DNA from: Venturia oleaginea
Taxonomy: Eukaryota; Ascomycota; Dothideomycetes; Venturiales; Venturiaceae
Direction of reading: 5' to 3'
Length of the DNA stretch: 64,000 nt
Assembly (NCBI GenBank): GCA_013176395.1
Contig: JABMLP010000001.1
Span: 310,001 to 374,000, forward strand
Shown here: positions 22,407 to 32,617 of the stretch, piece after piece
Layout of the letters: each line of letters begins with the position of its first letter
Position numbering within the stretch: position 1 is the first letter of the stretch
Notes under the pieces: generated by a model
Told to the model about the DNA's origin: nothing
The model's database searches: none
Seen by the model: the letters and a program-made list of their open reading frames with translations, nothing else
Program-made: the position numbers and the translations under genes

Positions 22407-22419
22407 CTGGACGTTGGTT

Positions 22420-24031
22420 GATTGATTGATTGATTGATTGATTGATTTTATCCTACTCGGTTGCAGCCGCTTAATCACGCAGCTATGTCCGGTTAGGAGG
22501 ACTTCATCAGACAGCCGACACGTGATAGATTATATAATCCACCGCGCCCCACTTCGCCCCGTTCACTGAAACAAGACCAGCTGTCCCCTCCGTCCTCCCT
22601 CTTTTCCCTTAACCAGTATCTCCAAATGCCCGCTGGCTCTTGTAGATACTGGTTATTCTGCTAGTATATCTGTGCTATGTAGACTCAAGAGGCAATGCCT
22701 CGTGTTTCGCTATCCTTCTACCTACAGTCTCCCTCTAATGCTCAGCTTGTCTATCTGTTTCGCCTTATCCCTCAAGGCCAATGGGTTCCCTAAGTATGTT
22801 TCTGCTTGTGAAAGTTGCCTTGCACCAGATTCCTATGCGGCGGTGTATTTGGTTGTGTGATGCTGGAGACAATAGTAACCATCGTAGTCGTGATTTCGCT
22901 GCTTGGGTGTGATACTCCGGGTATGCCCGTGGACGAGGCTGTCTGGTAGCTGCCGTATTGTATGGCGCCGATCGTGCTATAGACCTGCCGTCTTATAGTC
23001 GGAGCCTATCTGCTGCTAGTCGCTCTCCCTACTTGCTATATCGCGCTCCTACTCTTGCCAATGCCATAACTGGGACGCAACAGTCTGGGGAGAGGCTCAA
23101 GGCTACGTCTGCTGGCTTGTAGGGAGGGGATTTGCCGCCAATAAGCTCCTTCTATACGTCCTTACTGCTTACTGTGTTGCGCACCTACTCTTGCCAATGC
23201 CATAACTGGGACGCAACAGTTTGGGGAGAGGCTCAAGGCTCTGGACATCAGCTTACAGCAGGACGGTTTGCGGAGACGATAGTAGATGAGGTTCTCTAGC
23301 AGCTGCCGTATCGTGTCGCACCGATTGTGTTGTAGACCTGTCGTCTTATAGTCGGAGCCTATCTGCTGCCAGTCGCTCTCCCTGCTTGCTATATCGCGCA
23401 CCTACTCTTGCCACTGCCATAACTGGGACGCAACAGTCTGGGGAGAGGCTCAAGGCTACGTCTGCTAGCTTACAGGGAGGGGATTTGCCGCCAATAGGCT
23501 CCTTCTATGCGTCCTTACTACTTACTGTGTCGCGCACCTACTCTTGCCAATGCCATAACTGGGACGCAACAGTTTGGGGAGAGGCTCAAGGCTCTGGGCA
23601 ACAGCTTGTAGCAGGACGGTTTGCCAAGACGTTGGGAGAGGTTGTCTAGTCGTTGCAGTGGTGTGTGGTGCCGATTGTTGCACACCGGGCGTCTGGTGTT
23701 TGAGTTGTGTTGAAGGTATTGCCGTTCTAGCAGTGACTCGTCGACTCGGAGCGTTGCAGTGTCATCTGGGGTGATGGACTAGCCGGGAGATAGTGACTAG
23801 ATGGTTGCTGTTGTCTTTGGTGGACGCATCGTTCGTGTAGCTTGCTCATGTATTCGTCTGCTTGCTCTGCCGTGGCCGCGACGGCGACTCTAGAGATATC
23901 TCATCGACGCTGAGGGACGCGCGATGGCCTCTAGAGGCCGGAGCGGCCACTGGCAAAGGTGTTTTGATGATCCTTAGATGATACTTCTGTAAATTCCAAA
24001 AATTGAGTTCTCGCTGTGTGTGCTGTTTTTT
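22420..24031 (-). mobile_element. Element E copy 2, inverted relative to copy 1
   Basis: A 1612-bp insertion with the same sequence as copy 1 on the opposite strand. CTGGACGTTGGTT occurs on both sides (22407-22419 and 24032-24044), a 13-bp target duplication unrelated to that of copy 1, so the two copies are independent insertions and not a duplication. The tail here is TTGA/AATC repeats at 22420-22447. Blocks at both ends and the four internal modules match copy 1 with only scattered differences. Confidence 0.85.
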
Positions 24032-24044
24032 CTGGACGTTGGTT

Positions 24045-24918
24045 ATCCGTCTTTATATACCAACTACGGTAATCCTGAGAGACTCGCCGCACGCAAGGTT
24101 GTTTGGAAGAGACGGCGTGTGAGGATATTGTTAGGCGCTCTCGACCGTGTACATTGTACTTTGTACATCACCTTGCAAATTCTTCGAGTCTTTTTTTAAA
24201 CCGGCTGAGTGAGCAACGCCCGCAACCCTGATCTACGCCAAGGTGATGCATTGATACGGACAGGACCGTTCCGGTGTTTTTTTTTGTTTTTTTTTTTTGG
24301 GGGGGGGGGGAAGGGGGGGGCTTTTAAGCTATACGAAGCCTTTTTCAAGGATATCTCGTTACTGATGGCCTAGTAAAGAGGTAGGATTAAAGTAATCTAC
24401 GTATCTCAGCTGGGCTTTGCTGTAGGGTAAAGCTTTCAGAATCACTCAGTCAGTCAGTCAAAAACTTGAGGATGCCCACATCGATACACAAACCACAACA
24501 GTCAACAGTATTACCTACCGAGGACCCTGTGGTGTCCGGGCGAATAAACATACGATGGCCTGGAGGGTTTTGAGTGATAGGCGGGGATTACTTACCAGGT
24601 CCATAAACATTCTAAAGACTACAGAATCTACGAGTAATGGAAATTCCGAAACCCATGTAGATAATTCACGCCCCCAACATCTAATATTACACTTTTCGAG
24701 TGCACGAGGACACTTGCAATATGTGATCCAAGAGCCGAGATAGCCATAGATCAGAACCCACAAGATTTCCTGGGATTGTCATAAGATTCTAATTAAATCT
24801 GGAGATTTCATATCAAATAATAGAATGACGGGGCGTAATCGACGGACTTAAGCGCAGTGTTTGAACAGCATGATTTTCATGCTTAGCTGTCTTGATTCTC
24901 GGAAAACTACTAGTACTC
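24045..24918. other. Intergenic with homopolymer block
   Basis: No convincing gene. Bases about 24276-24298 are nearly pure T and 24299-24320 nearly pure G, followed by CTTTTAAG. A short TCAG repeat lies near 24440. Small frames on both strands lack family features. Confidence 0.45.
24276..24320. repeat. Poly-T / poly-G tract
   Basis: About 23 nt of T with one G, then about 22 nt of G with one AA interruption. Such tracts are unstable and could mark a sequencing or assembly problem. The G run could form a G-quadruplex. Confidence 0.8.
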
Positions 24919-25378
24919 TTATGGTATCTGGGCTATTAAACATTAATTAGCATCCTTGTCGTGGCTCTTGCGTCGAATCTTCTGGAAGACGTTCCTAAAC
25001 TACCTGCGAACTCTACGGTGTAGTATCGATACTTGTAGAAGTAGAATTGAACATAATGGGTATACTCTTTTACAGGGCAAAAGAAGGTTAATTTTAATCC
25101 CTGCCTTGGTCTATGCGCTCAGGTCGCTCAGGTCGTTTTTACACTGTATCTTCGCAAATAGCAGGTTTTTTCTTTTGGCCTTTTCCGAGTCTATTCTCTT
25201 GATCTTTCCATACTCATAGCTGAAAAGGTCTTTGTTATAACTCTACGTTACGAAGGAGAAGTTAGGGTGGGGAGGATTCTGTCGATCGCTGAGAAAATTA
25301 ACCTTCATTGGGCCTACAACCATAGTAAGGATTCTGTTATCGGTGCTGCATTAACCTTTAATGACCCGGATACCATAG
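24919..25378. mobile_element. MITE family M, long copy
   Basis: About 460 bp. The left end (24919-24940, TATGGTATCTGGGCTATTAA) and right end (25350-25378, ending GATACCATAG) match the inverted termini of the short copy at 5643-5841. The left interior also matches (ATCCTTGTCGTGGCTCTTGC), as does the right subterminal part (GATTCTG...GGTGCTGCATTAAC). The extra roughly 260 bp in the middle have no coding capacity. The termini have diverged and no TA duplication remains, so this is the older copy; the short one looks like an internal-deletion form. Confidence 0.75.
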
Positions 25379-25464
25379 TGCTCGATTTGGGCATTTATTG
25401 CGAGGTAAACATCGGCTTCCATATTGTTCCGCGTTGTAAACCATTTGGGCTGATTGGTATTTTC

Positions 25465-25926
25465 CTACCATACTCCGAGAAGCTGACGACGAAATCTGCC
25501 TGGTAAATTTCCTTGTTGCATCAAGTCGGCCTGCTCCATCTTCAGCCTATTGGCATACAGTTTCTCCCAATCAACTTCCTCGCGTCGCCAACCAAGCTCC
25601 TTCTTCCGCCCTCACCTCATCTCGCGAATCGCAACTTTCTTCGGCAAATTAGAAATTTCCCTAAATGCCCTATTCTGCATTTCATTCGGAACAGGGTGGC
25701 CTCCCATCTCCACGGGTTCCTCGTATGCTACGATAGACTTCGTTCCGAGAGGCGCACGTAATATACAGCAGTAAATAACCCATAGTTCACCCTCACCGCC
25801 AAGGTTTGGATATGGACGTAGAGAGCCGCTGGGTTCGTAATCATCTGGACTGTCCCATCGAACGATGAGAATACCGTTCTCGTCGTCCCTATAGAACCGA
25901 AAATGTCGGACGAGGGTTATATTCAT
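25465..25926 (-). CDS. Small protein of unknown function
   Basis: I do not recognise this protein. An open frame from ATG 25926 ends at a consensus donor (AG|GTGAGG), and a 69-nt GT-AG intron (25547-25615) joins it to a second exon, 25546-25465. The frame closes exactly at 130 residues, through REMRLKMEQADLMQQG. The composition is that of a real soluble protein (for example GILIVRWDSPDDYEPSG), without signal peptide or membrane segment. The second exon ends 87 bp from MITE M. Further upstream exons are possible, or it may be the remnant of a longer gene. Confidence 0.42.
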
Positions 25927-26195
25927 ATTCTTGGGCGTAGCGACGGTCGTTCACTTAGAGATGTACGAGATACTTGTTGGAGAAGGACTCGAAATCTGCA
26001 TCTCGTGGTTAAGATTTGGAAGACATGTTGCGAGAAGTGTTGTGTTGTCACATGCGGCTGGAACCTGAATGTGGCGAGAGCAGACTAGCTTGAACGCAGT
26101 ATTATGAGGAATGCTAATTGAGGGAGCTCGGGTTCTGAGCTTTAACTATGCTCTACGGACACGAAATAATGGTTTTACCATTTTTCTGCCGAAGT

Positions 26196-27851
26196 CTAGT
26201 CACCTGTCTTTGCCTTCTCGTCAACTTTGGATTCTGTCGTAGTTTCAGCGTCGCGTCCAAGATCCTCCGCAGCCTTTTCAGGCTCACAATCAGCTGCTGC
26301 CTCAAGTTCTTCTTTTCTTTGTAAACCTCGATCTTTGATCAGCAGGCAACATAGCAGGCAGACTCCCATGAAAGGCACCAGGGACACAAAAACCATGCGA
26401 CATGCTTTCATGTACGCTAATTTAATGATTTCTTGATTACCCTCGATGAAGTCATCCAGGTTTGGTCTTGCATACGCCGAGCTGGCTATGTATCGCAAAC
26501 TGTTTGGCAGATTTTTCTTGAGCATTGTTTGCAACACCTGTGCGGAGACTGCAAGTCCAGTAGCACCGCCAAGAGCACGTAGAAAATTTCGATTTGATAT
26601 GACAACGGCCCGTTGTGCTTTCGGACTGTGTGCTTGTATGGCTATCAAACACGGCTGGAAAACATTCCCCACACCAATGCCAATAAGTGCCCCAGCAAGA
26701 ATGATGCCATACAGGGGCGTACCACGATCGAAAGCACACATGGATCCGGCGCCTACCGTCCAGCAGATGTAGCCGAACCATAAGACTTCTCCGTATCGTT
26801 TGAATTTGGATATGTAACAGCCTGAGGCAATGCTGAAAATTGCCTGTGCAAGGACGAAGGGAACGAGGAGGGCGGAGGACGCGATTGGAGTCCAACCACG
26901 GACATTTTGAAAATATATTGGCAAGTAGTAGAGCTCGGAGTAATACGCGCAGCCAAAAAGAAAGTTTTGTACCAAAATGGCTGCGACTGCGGGAGTCTTG
27001 AACATACTCAATGGCATGAGGGGGAGCAGGGCAACCTTCCACTCGACCAGCAAGAAGACAATCGTACCAGCTAAGGAAATAGCTAGCATTGTGATGACCA
27101 TCGCGGAGGACCAGACAAAGTACGAGCCCCCACCCGAGATAGGAACGAGGAAGAAGATAATGGCAACGCAAGCTGCGCACAGCCCAAACCAATCGATGAG
27201 TTTGACCGCCTCGGACGCTGTTTGGGTTCCTCTCTTGTAAGGTATTAGGAAAAACGCAACTACGCCACAGAGCAACGCAGTTGGTGAGATAAAGTAGAAG
27301 AATCCACGCCAAGTCTGTGCGTGCTGTGTAAAGGCTGCGGAAATGAACGGTCCTGCGATATTTCCCATACCAATCATGGCTCCCAACATACCTTGGTAAT
27401 TGCCTCGTCGTTCCAGAGATACGATGTCAGCGACAATCATCATCGTAAGACTGTTGATGCCTCCCATAGCAACTCCGGCGAGCCCTCGGAACACATACAG
27501 TGCAGGACCATTTTGAGCTGTTGCGCACAAGATATCTGCAACGGCAAGGAGGGCAACAGCCGAAAGATAGATCACTTTTCTTCCCAAAATATCGCTCAAT
27601 CGGCCGTAAAGCACTTGGAAGACGGTGTTGCCGATGAAGCTCGATGTACCAGCCCAAGAAATGGTGTTCTGAGCATGGAGCTCGCGAGCCATGGCAGGAA
27701 GCGAAACAGCAATGCCATTTTGATCAGCATAGGTGATGAAGAAGGTAAGGGCCATGGCTCCAAAGACGATAAGAAGTCGACTGCTGGAGAGAAGGTCGGT
27801 CTGATCGACAAGGGCCGCCTCAGCGGCATTTTGACGTTTCGAGTGGCTCAT
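26196..27851 (-). CDS. MFS transporter, DHA2-type (14 TM)
   Basis: Single-exon, 551-residue plasma-membrane transporter of the drug:H+ antiporter 2 family, which in fungi exports toxins, drugs or siderophores. The N-terminus is cytosolic; TM1 begins near residue 25. Motif A, GRLSDILGRK, is at residues 83-92, and the motif C-like glycine/proline stretch (GMGNIAGPF) is in TM5. The total length, the central hydrophobic pair and the overall hydrophobic pattern fit 14 segments. The acidic C-terminal tail (about 45 residues, rich in Glu, Asp and Lys) is hydrophilic. There is no biosynthetic partner next to it, so the substrate is unknown. Confidence 0.9.
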   Translation of the reverse strand: MSHSKRQNAAEAALVDQTDLLSSSRLLIVFGAMALTFFITYADQNGIAVSLPAMARELHAQNTISWAGTSSFIGNTVFQVLYGRLSDILGRKVIYLSAVALLAVADILCATAQNGPALYVFRGLAGVAMGGINSLTMMIVADIVSLERRGNYQGMLGAMIGMGNIAGPFISAAFTQHAQTWRGFFYFISPTALLCGVVAFFLIPYKRGTQTASEAVKLIDWFGLCAACVAIIFFLVPISGGGSYFVWSSAMVITMLAISLAGTIVFLLVEWKVALLPLMPLSMFKTPAVAAILVQNFLFGCAYYSELYYLPIYFQNVRGWTPIASSALLVPFVLAQAIFSIASGCYISKFKRYGEVLWFGYICWTVGAGSMCAFDRGTPLYGIILAGALIGIGVGNVFQPCLIAIQAHSPKAQRAVVISNRNFLRALGGATGLAVSAQVLQTMLKKNLPNSLRYIASSAYARPNLDDFIEGNQEIIKLAYMKACRMVFVSLVPFMGVCLLCCLLIKDRGLQRKEELEAAADCEPEKAAEDLGRDAETTTESKVDEKAKTGD

Positions 27852-28158
27852 CTTGGTTTCGCTCTCCTCGGATCTTCTTGTCAGTACAAAATATTCGAGG
27901 ATCGGTTAGAAATGGGTGTAACGCCGTAGATGTTGATATCGACTTGGTTGCACTCCGTCTTTTACAGGCGAGGACCACAAGATTGGTGAGACTGATAAGT
28001 GATACCTCTGATACGCCTGGAAGAAGGTTCTCCCTCCCAAGATCGACTGCCGGTCTCGGGCTGACGCAGGTGCGTGTCTCAAATGCATTACGTCCAATTT
28101 GACTAGCGTAAACGGCACTGTAGATCTCATAAGCGCGTTGTATTTCGAGTTAACTTAT
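27852..28158. other. Upstream region of MFS gene up to pogo-like element
   Basis: This 307-bp gap should contain the MFS promoter. I see no clear TATA box or named binding site. It ends at the left terminal repeat of the pogo-derived element. Confidence 0.4.
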
Positions 28159-29245
28159 CACTCACTTGGCCACCCAACCAAAAAGTCTAATCCCTTCGTA
28201 CAATTATCGCGATAATGTCAAGACCAACCCCCGGATCGGCTTGCAAAGAGGCTAGATTACTTCTTGCGAAGCAGAGCTTTCAAACGAATCCAAATTTAAG
28301 TCAACGTCAAATCTCAGCGTCGTACGATATTCCTCGATCTACACTTCAGTCTCGTCTTCAAGGTGGTAAACCACGAAGCGAATCTAACCACCAAAAGAGA
28401 AAGTTACAAATACATGAAGAGCAGGCTCTGGTTCAGTGGATCCTAGACCTTGATCGACGAGGATTTCCGCCCCAAATTATCGACGTACGACGAATGGCAA
28501 ACGCTTTACTCGAAAAACGCGGTACGAATCCTCCACCGTCATTAGTCGGGAAGAACTGGGTATCCCGCTTCATCAACGCTCAGCCGGAGCTTTGTACGAA
28601 GTGGAATCGTAAATTCCATTCACAGCGTGCAAAATGCGAAGATCCAGCGACAATCAACGCGTGGTTTCAGCGTGTTGAAGAGACGCCCTCACCACCAGGT
28701 ACACCCCATGGAGTAGCGCCACAGTGGACGTCAGAAACTCCTCGTACGATAGCTCAGCTTGAGCAGCAGGCTCAGCTCGTCCGAAATCTTCTTCATCGCC
28801 AATCTCAGAGCCCAAGTAGTCAAGTAATTGGTCAACTCATCAAAGGATGTCAAGTCGCAATGAATTCAGCAGTAATACTTGCAGAAGAGAATAGGAAGCT
28901 TCGTACAGAGAACCAACGACGAAAACAGAAGCAACAGTATCGTAGACGATATATTGCATATGGAGGCGTTTTGCAAGCTCAACAGGGTCAGTTCTTGGTC
29001 GAGGGATGCGAAAATAGCTCTAGAGATAGTGTTCAAGATCAGGAAGTCGTCGTACGACAGCGAGCATTACCAACATGTAGTGGCTGCGGTATTCAAGGTC
29101 ATAAGATTAATCGATGCCCAAATACGTAAAGAATGTATTGTTAGAATTATTTTAATAAAAGCTGTATTGGTGGGAGGTTTATCGCACGACGACTTGAGAT
29201 TTAGTGGTTGGGGTGGCCAAGTGAGTGGGGTGGCCAAGTGAGCGG
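28159..29245 (+). mobile_element. Pogo-derived non-autonomous DNA transposon
   Basis: The left end, CACTCACTTGGCCACCC at 28159, matches the reverse complement of the right end around 29207-29226 (GGGTGGCCAAGTGAG). On the right, the terminal word GGGGTGGCCAAGTGAG is present twice in tandem (about 29210-29226 and 29227-29242). The element carries one ORF for the ends of a pogo/Fot1-type transposase without its catalytic core. The exact outer edges and target duplication are not clear. Confidence 0.7.
28215..29129 (+). CDS. Truncated pogo-type transposase: DNA-binding and zinc-knuckle parts, no DDE core
   Basis: An intact 304-codon frame. Residues about 15-55 are a helix-turn-helix of the psq type (LSQRQISASYDIPRSTLQSRL) and about 60-140 a CENP-B/Tc5-type HTH (KNWVSRFINAQPELCTKW). 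Right after the INAWFQRV segment, where the DDE catalytic domain should start, the protein jumps to the C-terminal region (Gln-rich, coiled coil around EENRKLRTENQRRKQKQQ). It ends in a CX2CX4HX4C zinc knuckle, CSGCGIQGHKINRC. Full-length relatives are about 500-600 residues, so some 250 are missing, in frame. It cannot catalyse transposition but should still bind DNA; it could be a repressor or a mere deletion product. Confidence 0.8.
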   Translation: MSRPTPGSACKEARLLLAKQSFQTNPNLSQRQISASYDIPRSTLQSRLQGGKPRSESNHQKRKLQIHEEQALVQWILDLDRRGFPPQIIDVRRMANALLEKRGTNPPPSLVGKNWVSRFINAQPELCTKWNRKFHSQRAKCEDPATINAWFQRVEETPSPPGTPHGVAPQWTSETPRTIAQLEQQAQLVRNLLHRQSQSPSSQVIGQLIKGCQVAMNSAVILAEENRKLRTENQRRKQKQQYRRRYIAYGGVLQAQQGQFLVEGCENSSRDSVQDQEVVVRQRALPTCSGCGIQGHKINRCPNT

Positions 29246-29489
29246 TGAAACACGTTAAGACTTTTGTAATTTGTCAGTGGACGTGGAAGAATCTAGCTTA
29301 TAGTTCGCGTAGGATATTGGTGGGGAAACCCCCTGACCTCGGTTGGATATATGGTAGCACGCATAGACACGTAAAGCTGAGATGGAAGACCCCTCACAGG
29401 CACAATTCCAGCTAGAAGACTCTACAATTGCATTCATTCAAACACTAGAAGCTGCTGTCTGTCTATCAAATCCGGGTCAATCCGAAACC

Positions 29490-30609
29490 ATGGCTGCCAC
29501 AATCCCCAATGACCTCATTCTGTACCATTACACGTTCTCACCCTACGCGCGAAGGATAGTATGGTACCTCACTCTCCGCGGAATCGACTTTGCGCAATGT
29601 GTACAACATGTTCTCCCTATCTCGTGTAACCAGGACTAACACCGAGACCAGATGCAACCACCCATGCTCCCACGCCCCGATCTCGAAGCCCTCAACGTCT
29701 CTTACCGACGCATTCCCATCCTCTCCCACGGCAGAGACGTGTACTGCGACACCCGTCTCATCCTCAAAAAGCTCGAAGGCGCATTTCCTCAGAACGCCCT
29801 AGGCGCCTCCACACCCGAACAGCTCGCTCTCGAGCGCCTCCTGGAACGATGGACAACAGACGCCGGCATCTTCATGCGAGCGGTTCAGCTCATGCCCAAC
29901 TCACCACTGCGACAAGACCCGGCATTCATCAAGGATCGGAACCAATTCTCTGGTAGGACAGGCGGTTTCAACGTGGAAGCAATGGAGAAGGCAAGGCCGG
30001 AAGCGACGGTGTACATCAGGGATGCCTTTGAGCTGTTGGAGAGTACATTTTTCAAGGATGGGAGGGACTGGGTTTTTGGTGGTGCAAGCCCGAGTTTAGG
30101 GGACATTGAAGGTAAGTGTTCTACGATGAGTCTAAGTCTGAGGTCCGAGATACTGATATTGTTGGGCAGCGATCTGGCCGTTTCATTGGCTGGTCGATAC
30201 GGAAGGTGCATTATCGGAATCTGCGATTTCGCCAAATCAATTTCCCAGGGTTTTTGCATGGATAGAGCGATTCAAGGTTGAGTTGAAGAAGGCCAAGGCG
30301 TTGGGCTTCAAGGCTACATCTGTGAAAGGTGCAGATGTGGTCAAGTATATGCAGAGCGCCAGATTCGTGGAATCTGCAGGTTGTGTAGATGTTAACGACC
30401 CGACTGGCTTGCGAGCTGGAGATGAGGTTGAAGTGTGGCCGATAGACACAGGATCGAGCCACCGCGATCGTGGAACCTTAGTCACGCTCACTCCCCACGA
30501 GATGGCCGTGGCTAAGAAAACGAAGATTGGGGATCAGGAGATCCATGTGCATGTGCCCCGATGGGGCTTCCGAATAGCCAAGGTCAAGGCGGCGCAGGTG
30601 AAGCTGTGA
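29490..30609 (+). CDS. Glutathione S-transferase-like protein
   Basis: Cytosolic GST-superfamily protein of 336 residues, exons 29490-29600, 29652-30111 and 30170-30609 (introns 51 and 58 nt). The N-terminal thioredoxin-like domain begins LILYHYTFSPYARRIVWYL, with the active-site region SPYARR (residues 17-22; Ser rather than Cys). The conserved cis-Pro region is in the RIPILSHGRDVYCDTRLIL strand. The helical C-terminal domain ends near FAWIERFKVEL. About 95 extra residues follow, rich in strands, with AGDEVEVWPIDTG and a TPHEMAVAKKT segment. I start at ATG 29490 because the in-frame ATG at 29382 adds 36 residues before the fold. Its substrate is unknown. Confidence 0.85.
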
Positions 30610-32617
30610 GCTCGTCCAAGAAGGGAATAGATTCGGGTGGATCCGAGGCTTTGAGTGGATCGATGCTATAGACAGATCTTGTTTGCAGGTGTCGGGGGAT
30701 TTATCGTTTAACGAGATTCCTGATCGTTGTGCCTCCCGGGTTTGTGATGTGCAAGGAGGAGCCAGAGCCTCGAATCTGCTGTGAATTTGTCAATGACGTG
30801 ATTTTGATCTACCTGCTGTGTTTGAGACAGAGAGGTTCCCAGTGCGTAGTCGATATACTGGCAGCCTCGCTAAGCGAAGAATAGGTGACATCTGTTGTTG
30901 AACGGAAGAGGAGCAGGAACCAGCGAGCGCATCTTCTTGAGCTGACAGGAGACAGCAGACGCGACAATCCATGCAGGGACTGCTTTTAAGTTTTCATGAT
31001 ACTGGCCTTTGTCAAAATGTCTTTCTACCTAGTGTGGAAGTAAAGCGTCGTAGCTCTCTACTGGAGTGAGTCGGAAGGAATCGATGCACCAGCTTCCGAG
31101 TGTACCTGGAGTCGAGTAACTGTGGGATTAAGATGGACACGCAGAATCTCGGAGGCAATAGAAGACTTTGTAGCACACTTCCACACGTGTTCTTGGTGCA
31201 GAAGAAGTGCATGTTATCTGCTGTGTGATGCTGGGTTCGTTGCTAGGCCAACCTCTTTCATAACTTCATACATAAAGCGTGAGGGCGCTGGAGGCTGATA
31301 GTGACGGGAACAGCGGTAACGAGAAGGAGATGTCACTTCGGAGACGCTCGGCCAGATGTTGGTTGGAGGGTCTTGATTCTTGAACATGTTCTTGCGTGGA
31401 TGTCCTTGTGGATTTGCAGAAGCGTAGGCAGTGCATCAGACGGCGATTAGTAGCGATTAGTACCAGGAAAGTCGAACTAGCTCTCATTCTGCATTGCGAC
31501 CCAAACTGGCAGCTGTCGCGTCAAGCAAACAGGCGGGCTGGTCTCCAGATGACGTATGGACATTTCGAAGCACGGTGGGTCTCTGAACGGGGGACAATAT
31601 AATATGGCTGGGGCGGGGGAGAGCAAGCAACCAGCTAGCCGGCTCGGCTTGGGTTCAGGGCATCGATAAGGTATCGCATCACCGAGAGTCGTCCAGGTCG
31701 GGGTCGGGCACTCGGGCTTCAATAGAGCAGTTTGCTCGCTTGATGCCCAACTTCGTGTCTGACCCACCACGGCGGCCGCCATTGGTCGTCAATTCCTGCC
31801 AAAAGAATGGAGCTGGCGTTCCCACACAACCCCGGTTTTGCTGTTGGTACTGGTAGATGTCCGCTGTGCCTCTTGACCCTCTTGCTCCCTCCTCCGCGCT
31901 CCAGTTTGTGCCTGCAACCTGCAACCTGTAACCTGTAACCTGTAACCTCCTCACCCGTCGCCTATAACAAGCACAGTCGCGTCGACTGCTCTCAAGTAAC
32001 AGCATCAGAGTCGTCTCCTTTACGCCACTGTGGATACATCGCAGTAAGTGCCATATGGACCCGCTGCCGACGTCCCCTACTGATCTGGCCCAGTCTTCCT
32101 CACGAGAGCCTCAAATTCCCCGCTTCTGCTCGCAAGAATCTCATCATACTCCGTCCCGCCCTTCACTGCCACTGCCTTACTCAGCCTGCACACGACCGCA
32201 GAGTGTACTAAGAGTCGCAGCATCTGGAAGAGAAGACAGGCGGTCCACTCCGCCACGCCCCTTCCAACATTGCCCTGATCTGCTCTCACTCGCTGTGTCT
32301 CAGCCCACTATCTCTCACATCTACATCCACCTGCGCATCATCGTCCAGTGAAAGGACCTCTGATCCTTGGGGACCGCCGGTATATTGCGTCCGACCCCAC
32401 AACTGCTTCTTGTTCAAATACCTTTCTGGACATTGGTTCTTATCTCTACCACGTTTTTGTATACCTGGACTCTGGACTCCTGCCTGGATTGGTTTGCCCG
32501 TGGTCGTGCAGCCGAGGATCTATTGTGCTTGCTCCTTCCCGGAATTTAGCTTTGGTCTTTGTGACACCCACACCCACACTTCCCTTCATCTCACCTTTTC
32601 CTCCTTTTCACTCGGTC
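30610..32617. other. Long upstream region of the RfeG-like gene
   Basis: About 2 kb with no convincing gene. From roughly 31560 it is C- and T-rich on the plus strand, as fungal promoters and long 5' UTRs often are. A short tandem repeat of a 7-nt word lies at 31912-31948. Confidence 0.4.
31912..31948. repeat. 7-bp tandem repeat
   Basis: Five consecutive copies of a 7-nt word of the form CTGYAAC, upstream of the RfeG-like gene. It does not match the usual TTAGGG telomere unit. It could bind a repeat-recognising factor or be a plain microsatellite. Confidence 0.7.

Noticed and set aside
31912..31948. Telomere-like tandem words
   Set aside because: The unit is not TTAGGG or a known variant, and normal genes lie on both sides.
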